64,000 bases of DNA, taken from assembly GCA_947455205.1 (NCBI GenBank), contig CANGNF010000016.1, positions 1 to 64,000 of the forward strand, read 5' to 3'. This document shows, piece by piece, positions 8,342 to 16,226 of this stretch. Made by a program: the position numbers and the translations under genes. Below the pieces are notes generated by a model. It saw only the letters and a list, made by a program, of their open reading frames with translations. It did no database searches and was not told the DNA's origin. Within the stretch, counting starts at the first letter, position 1, and every line of letters begins with the position of its first letter. This DNA comes from Acetobacteraceae bacterium. Lineage in GTDB: Bacteria > Pseudomonadota > Alphaproteobacteria > Acetobacterales > Acetobacteraceae.

Positions 8342-9172
8342 TTAGGTCGGCACCTTCGTCCCGTCGGCCAGCACTTCGTCCGTGAAAACGGTGAAGTTGG
8401 ACAGGGTGTTGGGGCCGAAGGTGGTGGCAATGGCCACGTCCGTCGCGTCCCGCCCGCGCGCCATCAGGATGCGGCCGATGCGCGGCGTGTTGTTGCGGGC
8501 GTCGAAGGTGTGCCAGGCGCCGTCCAGGTAGACCTCGAACCAGGCGGCGAAGTCCATGGTGCCCCAGGGCGGCGGCGTACCGATATCCCCCAGGAAGCCT
8601 GTGCAGTAGCGCGCGGGGATGTTGACGCAGCGGCACAGCGTGACCGCCAGGTGGGCATAGTCGCGGCAGACGCCGCGCTGTTCATAGAAGGCCTCGGACG
8701 CGGTGCGCGTCGGCCGGGCGTGTTCATAGCCGAACTTGATGCGGCTATGGGTGAAGTCGCAGATCGACTGCACCCGGCCCCAGCCGGTCGGCCCCTGGCC
8801 GAACAGCTTCCAGGCAATGTCGGCCAGGCGGTCGGTGTCGCAGTAGTGGCTGCCCAGCAGGTAGACCAGCATCTCGTCCGGCAGGTCCTCCACCGGGTGC
8901 TGCATGGCCATCGGCAGCACCGGGTCCACCAGGCCGCTGTCGCGGGCGATCAACGCGGTGGAAATCTCCAGCCGGCCGGCGGGGGCGACGATGCGGGTGC
9001 AGGTATTGCCGAAGCCGTCCAGGTACTGCCGGTAGGGAATCGGCGGGTTGAAGCTGAGGCTCTGCGGCGCCACCAGGTCCGGCGCGCGGCTGGGGTGCGG
9101 GCTGATGGTCAGCAGCATCGGTGTCGGCTGGGGGCAGTCGTAGGTCATGTGGCAGCCGGCGCTGATGTGCAT
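8342..9172 (-). CDS. Transglutaminase-like cysteine protease family protein
   Basis: A protein of 276 aa with a transglutaminase-like core in its C-terminal half. The catalytic Cys is in EQRGVCRDYAHLAVTLCR, the His in GAWHTFDARNN and the Asp in the same strand. The N-terminal half (residues about 1-110) is a beta-rich domain usual in bacterial members of this group. Such cytoplasmic proteins are often found with circularly permuted ATP-grasp genes in peptide-tailoring clusters, but no such partner is present here. The start is ATG 9172 with AAGGA at good spacing. The frame extends 12 residues further up without a better start. The substrate is unknown. Confidence 0.83.
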   Translation of the reverse strand: MHISAGCHMTYDCPQPTPMLLTISPHPSRAPDLVAPQSLSFNPPIPYRQYLDGFGNTCTRIVAPAGRLEISTALIARDSGLVDPVLPMAMQHPVEDLPDEMLVYLLGSHYCDTDRLADIAWKLFGQGPTGWGRVQSICDFTHSRIKFGYEHARPTRTASEAFYEQRGVCRDYAHLAVTLCRCVNIPARYCTGFLGDIGTPPPWGTMDFAAWFEVYLDGAWHTFDARNNTPRIGRILMARGRDATDVAIATTFGPNTLSNFTVFTDEVLADGTKVPT

Positions 9173-9359
9173 GGGTAATCCTTGAAAGGGTGCAGAAGCC
9201 CAGGCCACCGGCGCGGACCGGTGGCAGGCGAAAGGCTGGGGAAGGCGAGGGCGGGGCGCTTGGCCGCGGGTCTTGGGGCGGCATCGGGGCCACCAGCCGC
9301 CCAGCTATAGGGAGATGGCCCGGCGAAGGCCACAACCTATCGCAACGGCTGGGGGCGCC

Positions 9360-10178
9360 TCAGGGTTCCACCATGCCGGCGACCCAGGCGCAGTACCGCT
9401 CGGCGCTGCGGGCGATGGCGTCCTGGGCCCCGGTCACGATCTCGCGTTCATGGAAGGCGCCGTAGATCGCCTGGAACGGCAGCTCGGCGCAGCGCGCGGC
9501 CATGCGGCGGACCTCGGCCGGTGGCAGCGGGATCAGGCAGGGGTAGCTGCGCATGAAGCCGATGTGCTCGCGGTCCGGCAGCACCTGCAGGATGTCGCCC
9601 GACAGCAGCGCGCCCTGGCCGCCCGCCGCCGCCGCCCAGTGCAGCACGGTGCCGCCGGCGAAATGCCCGCCCAGCCGATGCAGCGTGACGCCGGGCAGCA
9701 GCGCCTGCGACTCGCCCTGCCAGAAGCGCAGCGCGGGGTCCGGGCGCATGACGTGCGCGCGGTCGGCCGCATGCAGCCAGACCGGGCAGCCGAAGGCGTG
9801 GGCCCATTCCACCATGGCGCTGTAGTAGTGCGGGTGGCTGATGGCGATGCCGGCCAGGCCGCCCAGGCCCTGCACCAGGGCGATGGTCGCCTGGTCCAGC
9901 AAACCAACGCAGTCCCACAGGATGTTGCCGGCCGGGGTCTGCAGCAGCAGCGCCCGCTGGTCGATGCCCAGCGACGGCACGCTGCAGATGGCGAACAGGC
10001 CGGGTTCCAGCAGCCGCCAGCTGTTGGCATGGCCGCGGCGCAGCGCCGCCAGCGTGGTCCAGCCCTGGCCGCGGGCCGGGACGTATTGCCGCTCATCCTC
10101 GCAGATCGGGCAGGCCGGTGGCGGCGACTCGGTCTCGGCGAACTGGGTGGCGCAGGTGGTGCAGATGAAATGCGGCAT
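9360..10178 (-). CDS. Metallo-beta-lactamase-fold hydrolase with N-terminal zinc ribbon
   Basis: 272 aa. The first 30 residues form a small zinc ribbon (CTTCATQF then CPICEDE). The rest follows the metallo-beta-lactamase fold: GNILWDCVG, ISHPHYYSAMVEWA, HRLGGHFAGGTVLHW, and LSGDILQVLPD. The usual HxHxDH is reduced to HPHYY, so the metal site differs from glyoxalase II or beta-lactamases. Function is unknown. ATG 10178 (MPHFICTTC) is preferred over two upstream Met codons because it starts directly at the ribbon. It is divergent from the DUF805 gene with an 80-bp spacer. Confidence 0.75.
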   Translation of the reverse strand: MPHFICTTCATQFAETESPPPACPICEDERQYVPARGQGWTTLAALRRGHANSWRLLEPGLFAICSVPSLGIDQRALLLQTPAGNILWDCVGLLDQATIALVQGLGGLAGIAISHPHYYSAMVEWAHAFGCPVWLHAADRAHVMRPDPALRFWQGESQALLPGVTLHRLGGHFAGGTVLHWAAAAGGQGALLSGDILQVLPDREHIGFMRSYPCLIPLPPAEVRRMAARCAELPFQAIYGAFHEREIVTGAQDAIARSAERYCAWVAGMVEP

Positions 10179-10258
10179 GGGCGGAACCTTTCGCCCGAGT
10201 TTCATCGCCGCAACCTTGCGCGCTATGCTACCGGGCAGTTGCACGGGGGGAGCCTGCC

Positions 10259-10765
10259 ATGAATTTCTGGACCGCGGTCAAATCCTGCTTCCGGCAGTAT
10301 GTCGGCTTCCGTGGCCGGGCACCGCGCAGCGAGTACTGGCTGTGGGTGCTGTTCTGCGGCGTGGTCTCGGCGGTGCTGCACGGGCTTGAGGGCGGCGCCG
10401 CCCAGGGCAACCCCGGCCCCATCGGCAGCGTGTGGAGCCTGGCGACCTTTCTGCCCGGGCTGGCCGTGGCGGTGCGCCGGCTGCACGACACCGAGCGCAG
10501 CGGCTGGTGGCTGGCGCTGCCGGCGGTGGTGATGGTGGTGCTGGGCCTGGCCGTCGGCGCCGTGATGGTGGACATGCAGGGCACCGGCGGCCGGATGTCC
10601 GCCGAGGCGATGGCGGCAATGAGCCCGCGCCTGGTGGCGCTGCTGTTTTCCGCCGCGGCCTGGCTGGTGGTGGTGGGCCTGTTCCTGGTGTGGTTCTGCA
10701 GCCGCGGCACGGTGGGCCCCAACCGCTACGGCCCCGACCCGCTGCCGGCCGAGGCGGCGGCCTGA
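10259..10765 (+). CDS. DUF805 family membrane protein
   Basis: 168 aa. The DUF805 hallmarks are plain: F-x-G-R-A-x-R-S-E-Y-W near the N-terminus (GFRGRAPRSEYWLWVLF), then four hydrophobic segments, and the RRLHDTERSGWW motif between helices 2 and 3. The C-terminus ends with the typical GPNRYGPDP. Members are small inner-membrane proteins of unknown role. GGGGGAG precedes the ATG. It converges with the DsbA-like gene across a 44-bp spacer. Confidence 0.88.
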   Translation: MNFWTAVKSCFRQYVGFRGRAPRSEYWLWVLFCGVVSAVLHGLEGGAAQGNPGPIGSVWSLATFLPGLAVAVRRLHDTERSGWWLALPAVVMVVLGLAVGAVMVDMQGTGGRMSAEAMAAMSPRLVALLFSAAAWLVVVGLFLVWFCSRGTVGPNRYGPDPLPAEAAA

Positions 10766-10809
10766 CCGGCTGCCGCGCAGCGGGCGCGTCCTTCAGGCCG
10801 TAGCGGGCG

Positions 10810-11619
10810 CTACCGCGCCGACGCCACCAGCTGCTCCAGCCCGGCCAGGTCCACCGCGCCCGGCACCAGCCGGTCGCCGACGACATAGGCCGGCGTGCCC
10901 TCGATGCCGATCTCCCGCGCCAGCGCCAGGTTGGCGTCCAGCCGGCGGGCGATCTCCGGCAATTCCATGTCGGCGCGCAGCCGGGCCCAGTTGAGGCCCA
11001 GCTTCTCCGCCTCGCGCTTCAGCACCGGCTCGGTCAGGTCTTCCCGCACCGTCAGCAGGGCGTCGTGGTATTCGCCGTACTTGCCCTGGCGCTGGGCGGC
11101 CAGCAGGGCGCGGCTGGCCAGCACGCTGCTGGGCCCCAAGATCGGCAGGTCCTTCTGCACCAGGCGCACGTCGGGGTTGCGGCGCAGCAGCTCCGCCAGG
11201 GCCGGCACCATGCGCTTGCAGTAGGGGCAGCGGGCGTCGAAGAACTCCACCACCGTGATGGCGCCCTGGGGGTTGCCGCGCACCGGGTCGGTCGCGGTGG
11301 CGACCAGCGCGGCGCGGTTGCGGGCGATGGCGCCGCGCGCCTGGCCCTCGCGGTCGCGCTGCTCGGCCATTTCCATGGCGGCCAGGGCGTCGCGCAGGAT
11401 GGTCGGGTCCTCGCGCAGCGCGTCACGCAGGATGCCGACGATCTCCTGGCGCTGGGCCGGGGTGAAGCCGGGGGCGGGGTTGGGCGCCGGGTTCGGCTGG
11501 CCCTGGGCGCCGGCCGGGGGCAGCAGCAGCGCCAGGGTCAGCAGCAGCGGCGTGGCCAGGCGGGCGGCCGAAGCCAGGGCGGAACGGGCCGGGCGACCTG
11601 CGGGAAAGGGCGGCGTCAC
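10810..11619 (-). CDS. DsbA-family thiol:disulfide oxidoreductase
   Basis: A periplasmic thioredoxin-fold protein of 269 aa. Residues 1-38 are a signal peptide (LATPLLLTLALLLPPAGAQG). A Pro/Asn-rich stretch and a helical segment (about 50-105) follow, as in alphaproteobacterial DsbA/Com1-like proteins. Then come the active site CPYC in FDARCPYCKRMVPAL and the cis-proline GTPAYVV. It oxidises or isomerises disulfides in exported proteins. The start is GTG 11619 with AGGAG six bases upstream. It is divergent from the gamma-glutamyltransferase-like lipoprotein gene. Confidence 0.87.
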   Translation of the reverse strand: MTPPFPAGRPARSALASAARLATPLLLTLALLLPPAGAQGQPNPAPNPAPGFTPAQRQEIVGILRDALREDPTILRDALAAMEMAEQRDREGQARGAIARNRAALVATATDPVRGNPQGAITVVEFFDARCPYCKRMVPALAELLRRNPDVRLVQKDLPILGPSSVLASRALLAAQRQGKYGEYHDALLTVREDLTEPVLKREAEKLGLNWARLRADMELPEIARRLDANLALAREIGIEGTPAYVVGDRLVPGAVDLAGLEQLVASAR

Positions 11620-11755
11620 GGGCGGCTCCTGGCTGGGCGATGCCCGGCTTTATCCCCCAGCGCCGGCCGCGCCGCCAGCCCGCTGTTGCCGCTGGTCGCG
11701 AAGGCGTCTATTCGCGGCCCAGGACGCCGCATTTCCGGGGGCAGCAGACCGCAGC

Positions 11756-13249
11756 ATGACGAGCATGGCTGAGATCAAGGTGGGCCGGGATTCCAGGCCC
11801 CGCCCGCGGCTGGGCTATCGCCTGCTGTCGGGCGTGCTGGCGCTGGCGCTGCCGGGGTGCAGCACGGTCAGCAGCACCTTCAGCACGCTGACCGGTGGTG
11901 GCGGGGCGCCGGCCGGCTCGGCCGGCTATGTCCGCGGCTTCCTGGGCGGCGTGGCGGCCGAGGACCCGGCCGCGGCGCTGGCGATGCGGGAAGTGCTGTC
12001 CGCCGGCGGCAGCGCCACCGACGCGGCCGTGGCCGGCGCCTGGATGATGGCGGTGACCCTGCCCAGCCGGGTCGGGGTCGGCGGTGGCGGCGCCTGCCTG
12101 GTGTACGACCAGCGCAAGAATGCGACCGAGGCGGTGATGTTCCTGCCCGGCGCCCGCACCAGCGTGCCGCCGGGTGCGGACCGGCCGGCGGCGGTGCCGA
12201 TGTTCGCGCGCGGCCTGTTCGCGCTGCACACCCGCATCCCGGTGCGGCCCTTCGAGGAACTGATGGCGCCGGCCGAGCAGCGCGCCCGCCTCGGCACCAC
12301 GGTCAGCCGCGGGCTGGCCGAGGACCTGGCCGCCGTCTCCGGCCCGCTGCTGGCGGACCCCGGCGCGCGTGCCGTCTTCGCCCGGCCGGATGGGCGGGTG
12401 AAGGTGAATGGCGACCCGCTGCTGCAGCCGCTGCTGGCCACCACGTTGACGCAGCTGCGGCTTTCCGGCGTGGGCGACCTGCACCAGGGCCTGCTGGCGC
12501 GCCGGCTGGAGGAAGCCTCTCGCCCGGTTGGCGGCAACCTGACGGTGGATGAGCTGCGCGGCCCGCGTACGGTGCCGACGGTGATGCCGCCGCTGGCGGT
12601 GCAGGGCCGCAATGGCGACCAGGTTGCCTTCCTGCCGCTGCCGGCCGATGGCGGCCTGGCCAGCGCCGCCACCTACCTGGCGCTCAAGGGTGGCCAGAGC
12701 CTGGAGGCCGCCGCCGCGCGCGGCCAGGCCGTGGCCGCCACCTGGCGCCGCTCGGGCGGTGACGCCGATGCGCTGCTGACCGCCAATGTGCCGGCCGCCG
12801 GCACCGGGCCGCTGCCGGCCTCGGCCGGGCTGGCGGTGTTCGACCGCAACGGCAATGCGGTCAGCTGCGCCTTCACCATGAACAACCTGTTCGGCACCGG
12901 GCGCGTCACGCCGGGCATGGGCGTGCTGCTGGCGCCGGCACCTGGGGTGGGCGCGGTACAGCCGCCGCTGCTCTCGGCCGGCATTGCCTGGAGCCCGAAC
13001 CTGGCGGCCTTCCACATGGTGGCGGCGGGCTCCGGCCAGCATGCGGCGCCGCTGGCGGTGGCCGGGCCGATGGCGCGGGTGATCGAGGGCGGGCTGGTGC
13101 CGCAGGGCGCGGTGGAAAGCGGCCGCATGGTGCCGGCGCGTGGCCAGTACGGCATCTGCACCAACTACCTGCCGGGCACCGAGAGCCGCTGCGTTGCGAT
13201 CAGCGACCCCGACGGGCACGGCGTGGCGCTGGGCGCCACGGACCAGTGA
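11756..13249 (+). CDS. Gamma-glutamyltransferase-like lipoprotein, divergent active site
   Basis: 497 aa. The N-terminus is basic, then hydrophobic, and ends in lipobox LALPGCS, so it is probably membrane-anchored in the periplasm. The fold is that of gamma-glutamyltranspeptidases: GGSATDAAVAGAWMMAV, RVGVGGGGACLVYD, and FDRNGNAVSCAFTMNNLFGTG before the C-terminal part. At the autoprocessing site, where GGTs have Thr-Thr-His, this protein reads PASAGLAVFD; by spacing from the conserved VxD the nucleophile position is Ser. It may process with Ser, or be inactive. ATG 11756 is taken, with ATG 11765 as an alternative. It is followed 10 bp later by the aminotransferase gene. Confidence 0.75.
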   Translation: MTSMAEIKVGRDSRPRPRLGYRLLSGVLALALPGCSTVSSTFSTLTGGGGAPAGSAGYVRGFLGGVAAEDPAAALAMREVLSAGGSATDAAVAGAWMMAVTLPSRVGVGGGGACLVYDQRKNATEAVMFLPGARTSVPPGADRPAAVPMFARGLFALHTRIPVRPFEELMAPAEQRARLGTTVSRGLAEDLAAVSGPLLADPGARAVFARPDGRVKVNGDPLLQPLLATTLTQLRLSGVGDLHQGLLARRLEEASRPVGGNLTVDELRGPRTVPTVMPPLAVQGRNGDQVAFLPLPADGGLASAATYLALKGGQSLEAAAARGQAVAATWRRSGGDADALLTANVPAAGTGPLPASAGLAVFDRNGNAVSCAFTMNNLFGTGRVTPGMGVLLAPAPGVGAVQPPLLSAGIAWSPNLAAFHMVAAGSGQHAAPLAVAGPMARVIEGGLVPQGAVESGRMVPARGQYGICTNYLPGTESRCVAISDPDGHGVALGATDQ

Positions 13250-13259
13250 AGGTGGGCCA

Positions 13260-14429
13260 GTGACGCTCAAGGTCGGGCGGGGCGCCTTCGCGCCGCCCTT
13301 CATCGTCATGGACGTGATCGCCGCCGCCAACGCCAAGGCGGCGGCGCAGGCGGCGGATGCGCCCAAGGTGATCCGCATGGAGGTCGGCCAGCCCGGCACC
13401 GGCGCGCCGCGTGGTGCCGCCGAGGCCGCGATCGCGGCGCTGCAGGCGGCCGCGCCGATGGGCTACACCGAGGCCTTCGGCCTGCGCAGCCTGCGGGAGC
13501 GGATCAGCCAGTACTATGCCGAGCAGTACGGGCTGGCGGTGCCGGCTTCGCGCATCTGCGTGACGGTGGGCGCGTCCGGTGCCTTCCCGCTGGCCTTCCT
13601 GGCGGCCTTCGACGCCGGCGACACGGTGGCCATGGCCAGCCCCTACTACCCGCCCTACGTCAACATCCTGACCGCGCTGGGCATGAAGCCCCTGCTGCTG
13701 GAATGCGATGCCAGCACACGTTGGCAGCCCACCCTGGCGATGCTGGAGAAGCTGGACCCGCGCCCTTCCGGGCTGATCATCGCCAGCCCCTGCAACCCCG
13801 CGGGCACCATGATGGACGCCGCCGAGTTCCAGGCAATTGCCGCCTGGTGCGAGCGGGAAGGGGTGCGGCTGGTCTCCGACGAGATCTACCACGGCCTCAG
13901 CTACGGCCAGCAGCCGGAGGTCTCGGCTGCCGGGTGTTCGGCCAGCGCCATCGTGGTGAACAGCTTCTCCAAGTACTTCTCCATGACCGGCTGGCGGGTC
14001 GGCTGGCTGGTGCTGCCGGAAGACCTGGTTCGGCCGGTGGAATGCCTGACGCAGAACCTGTTCATCTGCGCGCCGCATGTGGCGCAGGTGGCGGCGGAGG
14101 CGGCCTTTGGCTGCCGGGCCGAGCTGGACGAGAACCTGGCGCGCTACGGCCGCAACCGCGCGCTGCTGCTGCGGGAGTTGCCGAAGGCCGGGCTGGACCG
14201 GCTCTCCCCGGCGGATGGCGCCTTCTACCTCTGGGCCGATGTCTCCGCCCTGACCAATGACAGCCCGGAATTCTGCGCCCGCCTGCTGGCCGAGGCGAGC
14301 CTGGCGGTGACGCCGGGGGTGGATTTCGACAGCGCGCGGGGCAGTCGCTTCCTGCGGCTGACCTATTGCGGGCCGGAGGCCGACATGGCCGCGGTGCCCG
14401 GGCGGATCGCGGCCTTCCTCGGGCGGTAG
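13260..14429 (+). CDS. PLP-dependent class I/II aminotransferase
   Basis: 389 aa, fold type I. Motifs: MEVGQPGTGAP at the N-terminus, substrate loop GYTEAFGLRSLR, ASPCNPAGTMM, VSDEIYHGL, and the PLP-lysine motif NSFSKYFSMTGWRVGW. The C-terminal Arg binding the alpha-carboxylate is in SRFLRLTY. It resembles aspartate/aromatic-type aminotransferases of subgroup I-gamma; the amino donor cannot be fixed. The start is GTG 13260 with AAGGTGG just upstream, 10 bp after the GGT-like gene. The two are probably one operon, perhaps using amino acids released outside the cytoplasm. Confidence 0.85.
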   Translation: MTLKVGRGAFAPPFIVMDVIAAANAKAAAQAADAPKVIRMEVGQPGTGAPRGAAEAAIAALQAAAPMGYTEAFGLRSLRERISQYYAEQYGLAVPASRICVTVGASGAFPLAFLAAFDAGDTVAMASPYYPPYVNILTALGMKPLLLECDASTRWQPTLAMLEKLDPRPSGLIIASPCNPAGTMMDAAEFQAIAAWCEREGVRLVSDEIYHGLSYGQQPEVSAAGCSASAIVVNSFSKYFSMTGWRVGWLVLPEDLVRPVECLTQNLFICAPHVAQVAAEAAFGCRAELDENLARYGRNRALLLRELPKAGLDRLSPADGAFYLWADVSALTNDSPEFCARLLAEASLAVTPGVDFDSARGSRFLRLTYCGPEADMAAVPGRIAAFLGR

Positions 14430-14467
14430 GGCCGGGCCATGATGCCGGCGCAACGGGAGCCGCGCGC

Positions 14468-14869
14468 ATGATCGAACCCCTCATCATCCTGGCCGCGGGC
14501 GTGGCCGCCTGGCTGGCCGGCGCGGTCTGGTACGGGCTGCTGGGCGGCAAGTGGGTGGCGGCGCTGGGCACCACCAAGGCGGCGCTGGCCCGGCCGCCGG
14601 GCCTGCCCAGCGCGGTGCCCTTCATCCTGTCCTTCGTCGCCGATGTGGTGATGTCCTGGGTGCTGGCGCTGGTGCTGCACGGCACCTTCAGCGCCGGCAT
14701 CGGCAATGCCGTGGCCTGGGCCATGGTGCTGTGGATGGGCTTCGTGCTGGCGACGCTGGCCACCAACTACACCTATGCCCGGCGCCAGCCGATGCTGACG
14801 CTGATCGACAGCGGGCACTGGCTGCTGGCGATGATCGCCGCCGCCGTGGTGCTGGGCTACTTCGGGTAG
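14468..14869 (+). CDS. DUF1761 domain membrane protein
   Basis: 133 aa with four predicted transmembrane helices and short loops. The pattern at the N-terminus (GAVWYGLLGGKW) and the Asp in helix 2 (SFVADVVMSWVLALVLHG) fit DUF1761. The role is unknown. It starts 38 bp after the aminotransferase, with CGGGAGC before the ATG, and may belong to the same transcript. Confidence 0.75.
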   Translation: MIEPLIILAAGVAAWLAGAVWYGLLGGKWVAALGTTKAALARPPGLPSAVPFILSFVADVVMSWVLALVLHGTFSAGIGNAVAWAMVLWMGFVLATLATNYTYARRQPMLTLIDSGHWLLAMIAAAVVLGYFG

Positions 14870-14902
14870 CGGCCGCCGTCAGGCCATGATCACCGCGTAC
14901 TG

Positions 14903-14928
14903 AAACGGCGATTCTGCCCGGGCCGTTT
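14903..14928 (+). terminator. Stem-loop with T run after the DUF1761 gene
   Basis: AAACGGC (14903-14909) pairs with GCCGTTT (14922-14928) around a 12-base loop and is followed by one more T and C. It sits 33 bp past the stop, between two convergent genes, a fitting place for a terminator. Its right arm is also part of the dispersed repeat described separately. Confidence 0.4.
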
Positions 14929-14955
14929 TCGAGGGACTGATTCGCGGCTGCGGCG
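14920..14955. repeat. Dispersed intergenic motif, copy 1 (core NCTGATTCRCGGC)
   Basis: GGGCCGTTTTCGAGGGACTG followed by ATTCGCGGCTGCGG. It shares the order GGCCG-TTT, about a dozen bases, then GATTCACGGCT with the copies at 15371, 36562, 41524 and 45287. This copy lies between the DUF1761 and ABM genes. Confidence 0.45.
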
Positions 14956-14969
14956 ATTCCGCCTTGGCT

Positions 14970-15320
14970 CTAGCCCTGGTGGCGCGCCACCGAATCGGCC
15001 GGTGCCTGGTCGCGCCGTTCCTCCAGCCCATAGTCGCGCAGCACGCTGGCCACGCGCAGCCGATAGCCGGCGAAGACCCCGTGCCGGCCAGCGGACTGCG
15101 CCGCGCGGTGCTTTTCCTGGTTGCGCCAATTGGCCACCGCCGCTTCGTCGGCCCAGAAGCTGAGGCTCAACAGCTTGTCCGGGTTGGTCAGGCTGCGGAA
15201 CCGCTCCACGCTGATGAAGCCGGGCATCGTCTCCAGCACCGGGCGCAGCCCGGCGGCGTGGTCCAGGTAGTGGTCCATCTGGCCCTCGGCCGGCTCGACC
15301 TCGAAGATCACCGCGATCAT
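14970..15320 (-). CDS. Antibiotic biosynthesis monooxygenase (ABM) domain protein
   Basis: 116 aa, a dimeric alpha/beta-barrel ABM fold of the YgiN/HmoA kind. It begins MIAVIFEVEPAEGQMDHYLD. Then PGFISVERFRSL, LLSLSFWADEAAVANWR and HRAAQSAGRHGVFAGYRLRV give the alternating strand and helix pattern. Small stand-alone members include quinol monooxygenases and haem-degrading enzymes; which one this is cannot be told. The ATG at 15320 has GGGGAAG upstream. It stands alone between two opposite-strand genes. Confidence 0.82.
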   Translation of the reverse strand: MIAVIFEVEPAEGQMDHYLDHAAGLRPVLETMPGFISVERFRSLTNPDKLLSLSFWADEAAVANWRNQEKHRAAQSAGRHGVFAGYRLRVASVLRDYGLEERRDQAPADSVARHQG

Positions 15321-15370
15321 CTGCGCTTCCCCTTGGAGGCAGTCAGACGCGCGTGGACGCGCATGACAGC

Positions 15371-15400
15371 CTTTTGTTTGAGCGGCTGATTCACGCCGCC
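15371..15400. repeat. Dispersed intergenic motif, copy 2
   Basis: CTTTTGTTTGAGCGGCTGAT followed by TCACGCCGCC. It shares TTTTGT and CTGATTCACG with the copy at 45287, and the GATTCACG core with the other copies. It lies in the 198-bp gap upstream of the ArsR-type gene. Nothing else is recognisable in that gap. Confidence 0.4.
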
Positions 15401-15518
15401 GGCCGGTTCACCGGCGACGATCAGACGCTGATGCGGCGGGCAGCTTGCCATGGCGGCGGCGCGCTGTCCTTCGCCGGGGGGCGAAGCCAGGGCCGGGCCG
15501 GGGTGGTAGGCTCCCCGC

Positions 15519-16226
15519 ATGCCAAGCGTGAACGCCCTTGCCGCCACCGCAGCCCTGCTGGGCGAACCCGCCCGCGCCGCCATGCTGGAGGCGCTGTTCG
15601 CCGGCCAGGCGCTGACCGCGACCGAGTTGGCCCGGGTGGCCGGCATCGCCGCGCCGACCGCCAGCGCGCATCTGGCCCGGCTGGTGGAAGGCGGCCTGGT
15701 CAGCGTGCATGTGCAGGGGCGGCATCGGTACCATTCCCTGGCCAGCGAGGAAGTGGCCGCCGCGCTGGAGTCGCTGGGCAACCTGACGCTTTCAACCGCG
15801 CCGGTGCGGCGCTGGCCGCATGACGAGGTGCTGCGCGATGCCCGGCTGTGCTGGGACCACCTGGCCGGGCGGCTGGGCGTGGCGCTGCACCAGGCGCTGG
15901 CCGGGCGGGGCTGGCTGGCCCCGGTTGCCGGCGGCTGGGGCACCACCACTGATGGCGAGGCCCGGCTGGCCGCCCTGGGCGTGGACGTGGCCGCCGCCCG
16001 CACCGCCCGGCGCTTCGCCTGCGACTGCATGGACTGGTCCGAGCGGCGGCCGCATCTGGCCGGCGGGCTGGGGCGGGAGATCGCGACCTGCTGCCTGGCG
16101 CGCGGATGGCTGCGTCGGGTGGCGCCGGCCGAGGGCGCCGCCGCCCTGGCCCGCCGCCGCCTGGCACTGACGCCGGAGGGGGCGCGGCAACTGCACGCGG
16201 CGCTGGGCCTCAGGCTGGCGGCATGA
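15519..16226 (+). CDS. ArsR-family winged-helix regulator
   Basis: 235 aa. The N-terminal 90 residues form an ArsR winged helix: LLGEPARAAMLEAL, recognition helix GIAAPTASAHLARLVEGGLV, and wing VQGRHRYHSLA. The longer C-terminal part (about 90-235) is typical of a subgroup of ArsR proteins around 230 aa and contains CDCMDWSERRPHLAGGLG, where two cysteines could bind metal or sense redox. Its stop overlaps the MFS start as ATGA, so it probably controls the transporter and perhaps the SDR and agmatinase genes after it. Confidence 0.85.
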   Translation: MPSVNALAATAALLGEPARAAMLEALFAGQALTATELARVAGIAAPTASAHLARLVEGGLVSVHVQGRHRYHSLASEEVAAALESLGNLTLSTAPVRRWPHDEVLRDARLCWDHLAGRLGVALHQALAGRGWLAPVAGGWGTTTDGEARLAALGVDVAAARTARRFACDCMDWSERRPHLAGGLGREIATCCLARGWLRRVAPAEGAAALARRRLALTPEGARQLHAALGLRLAA

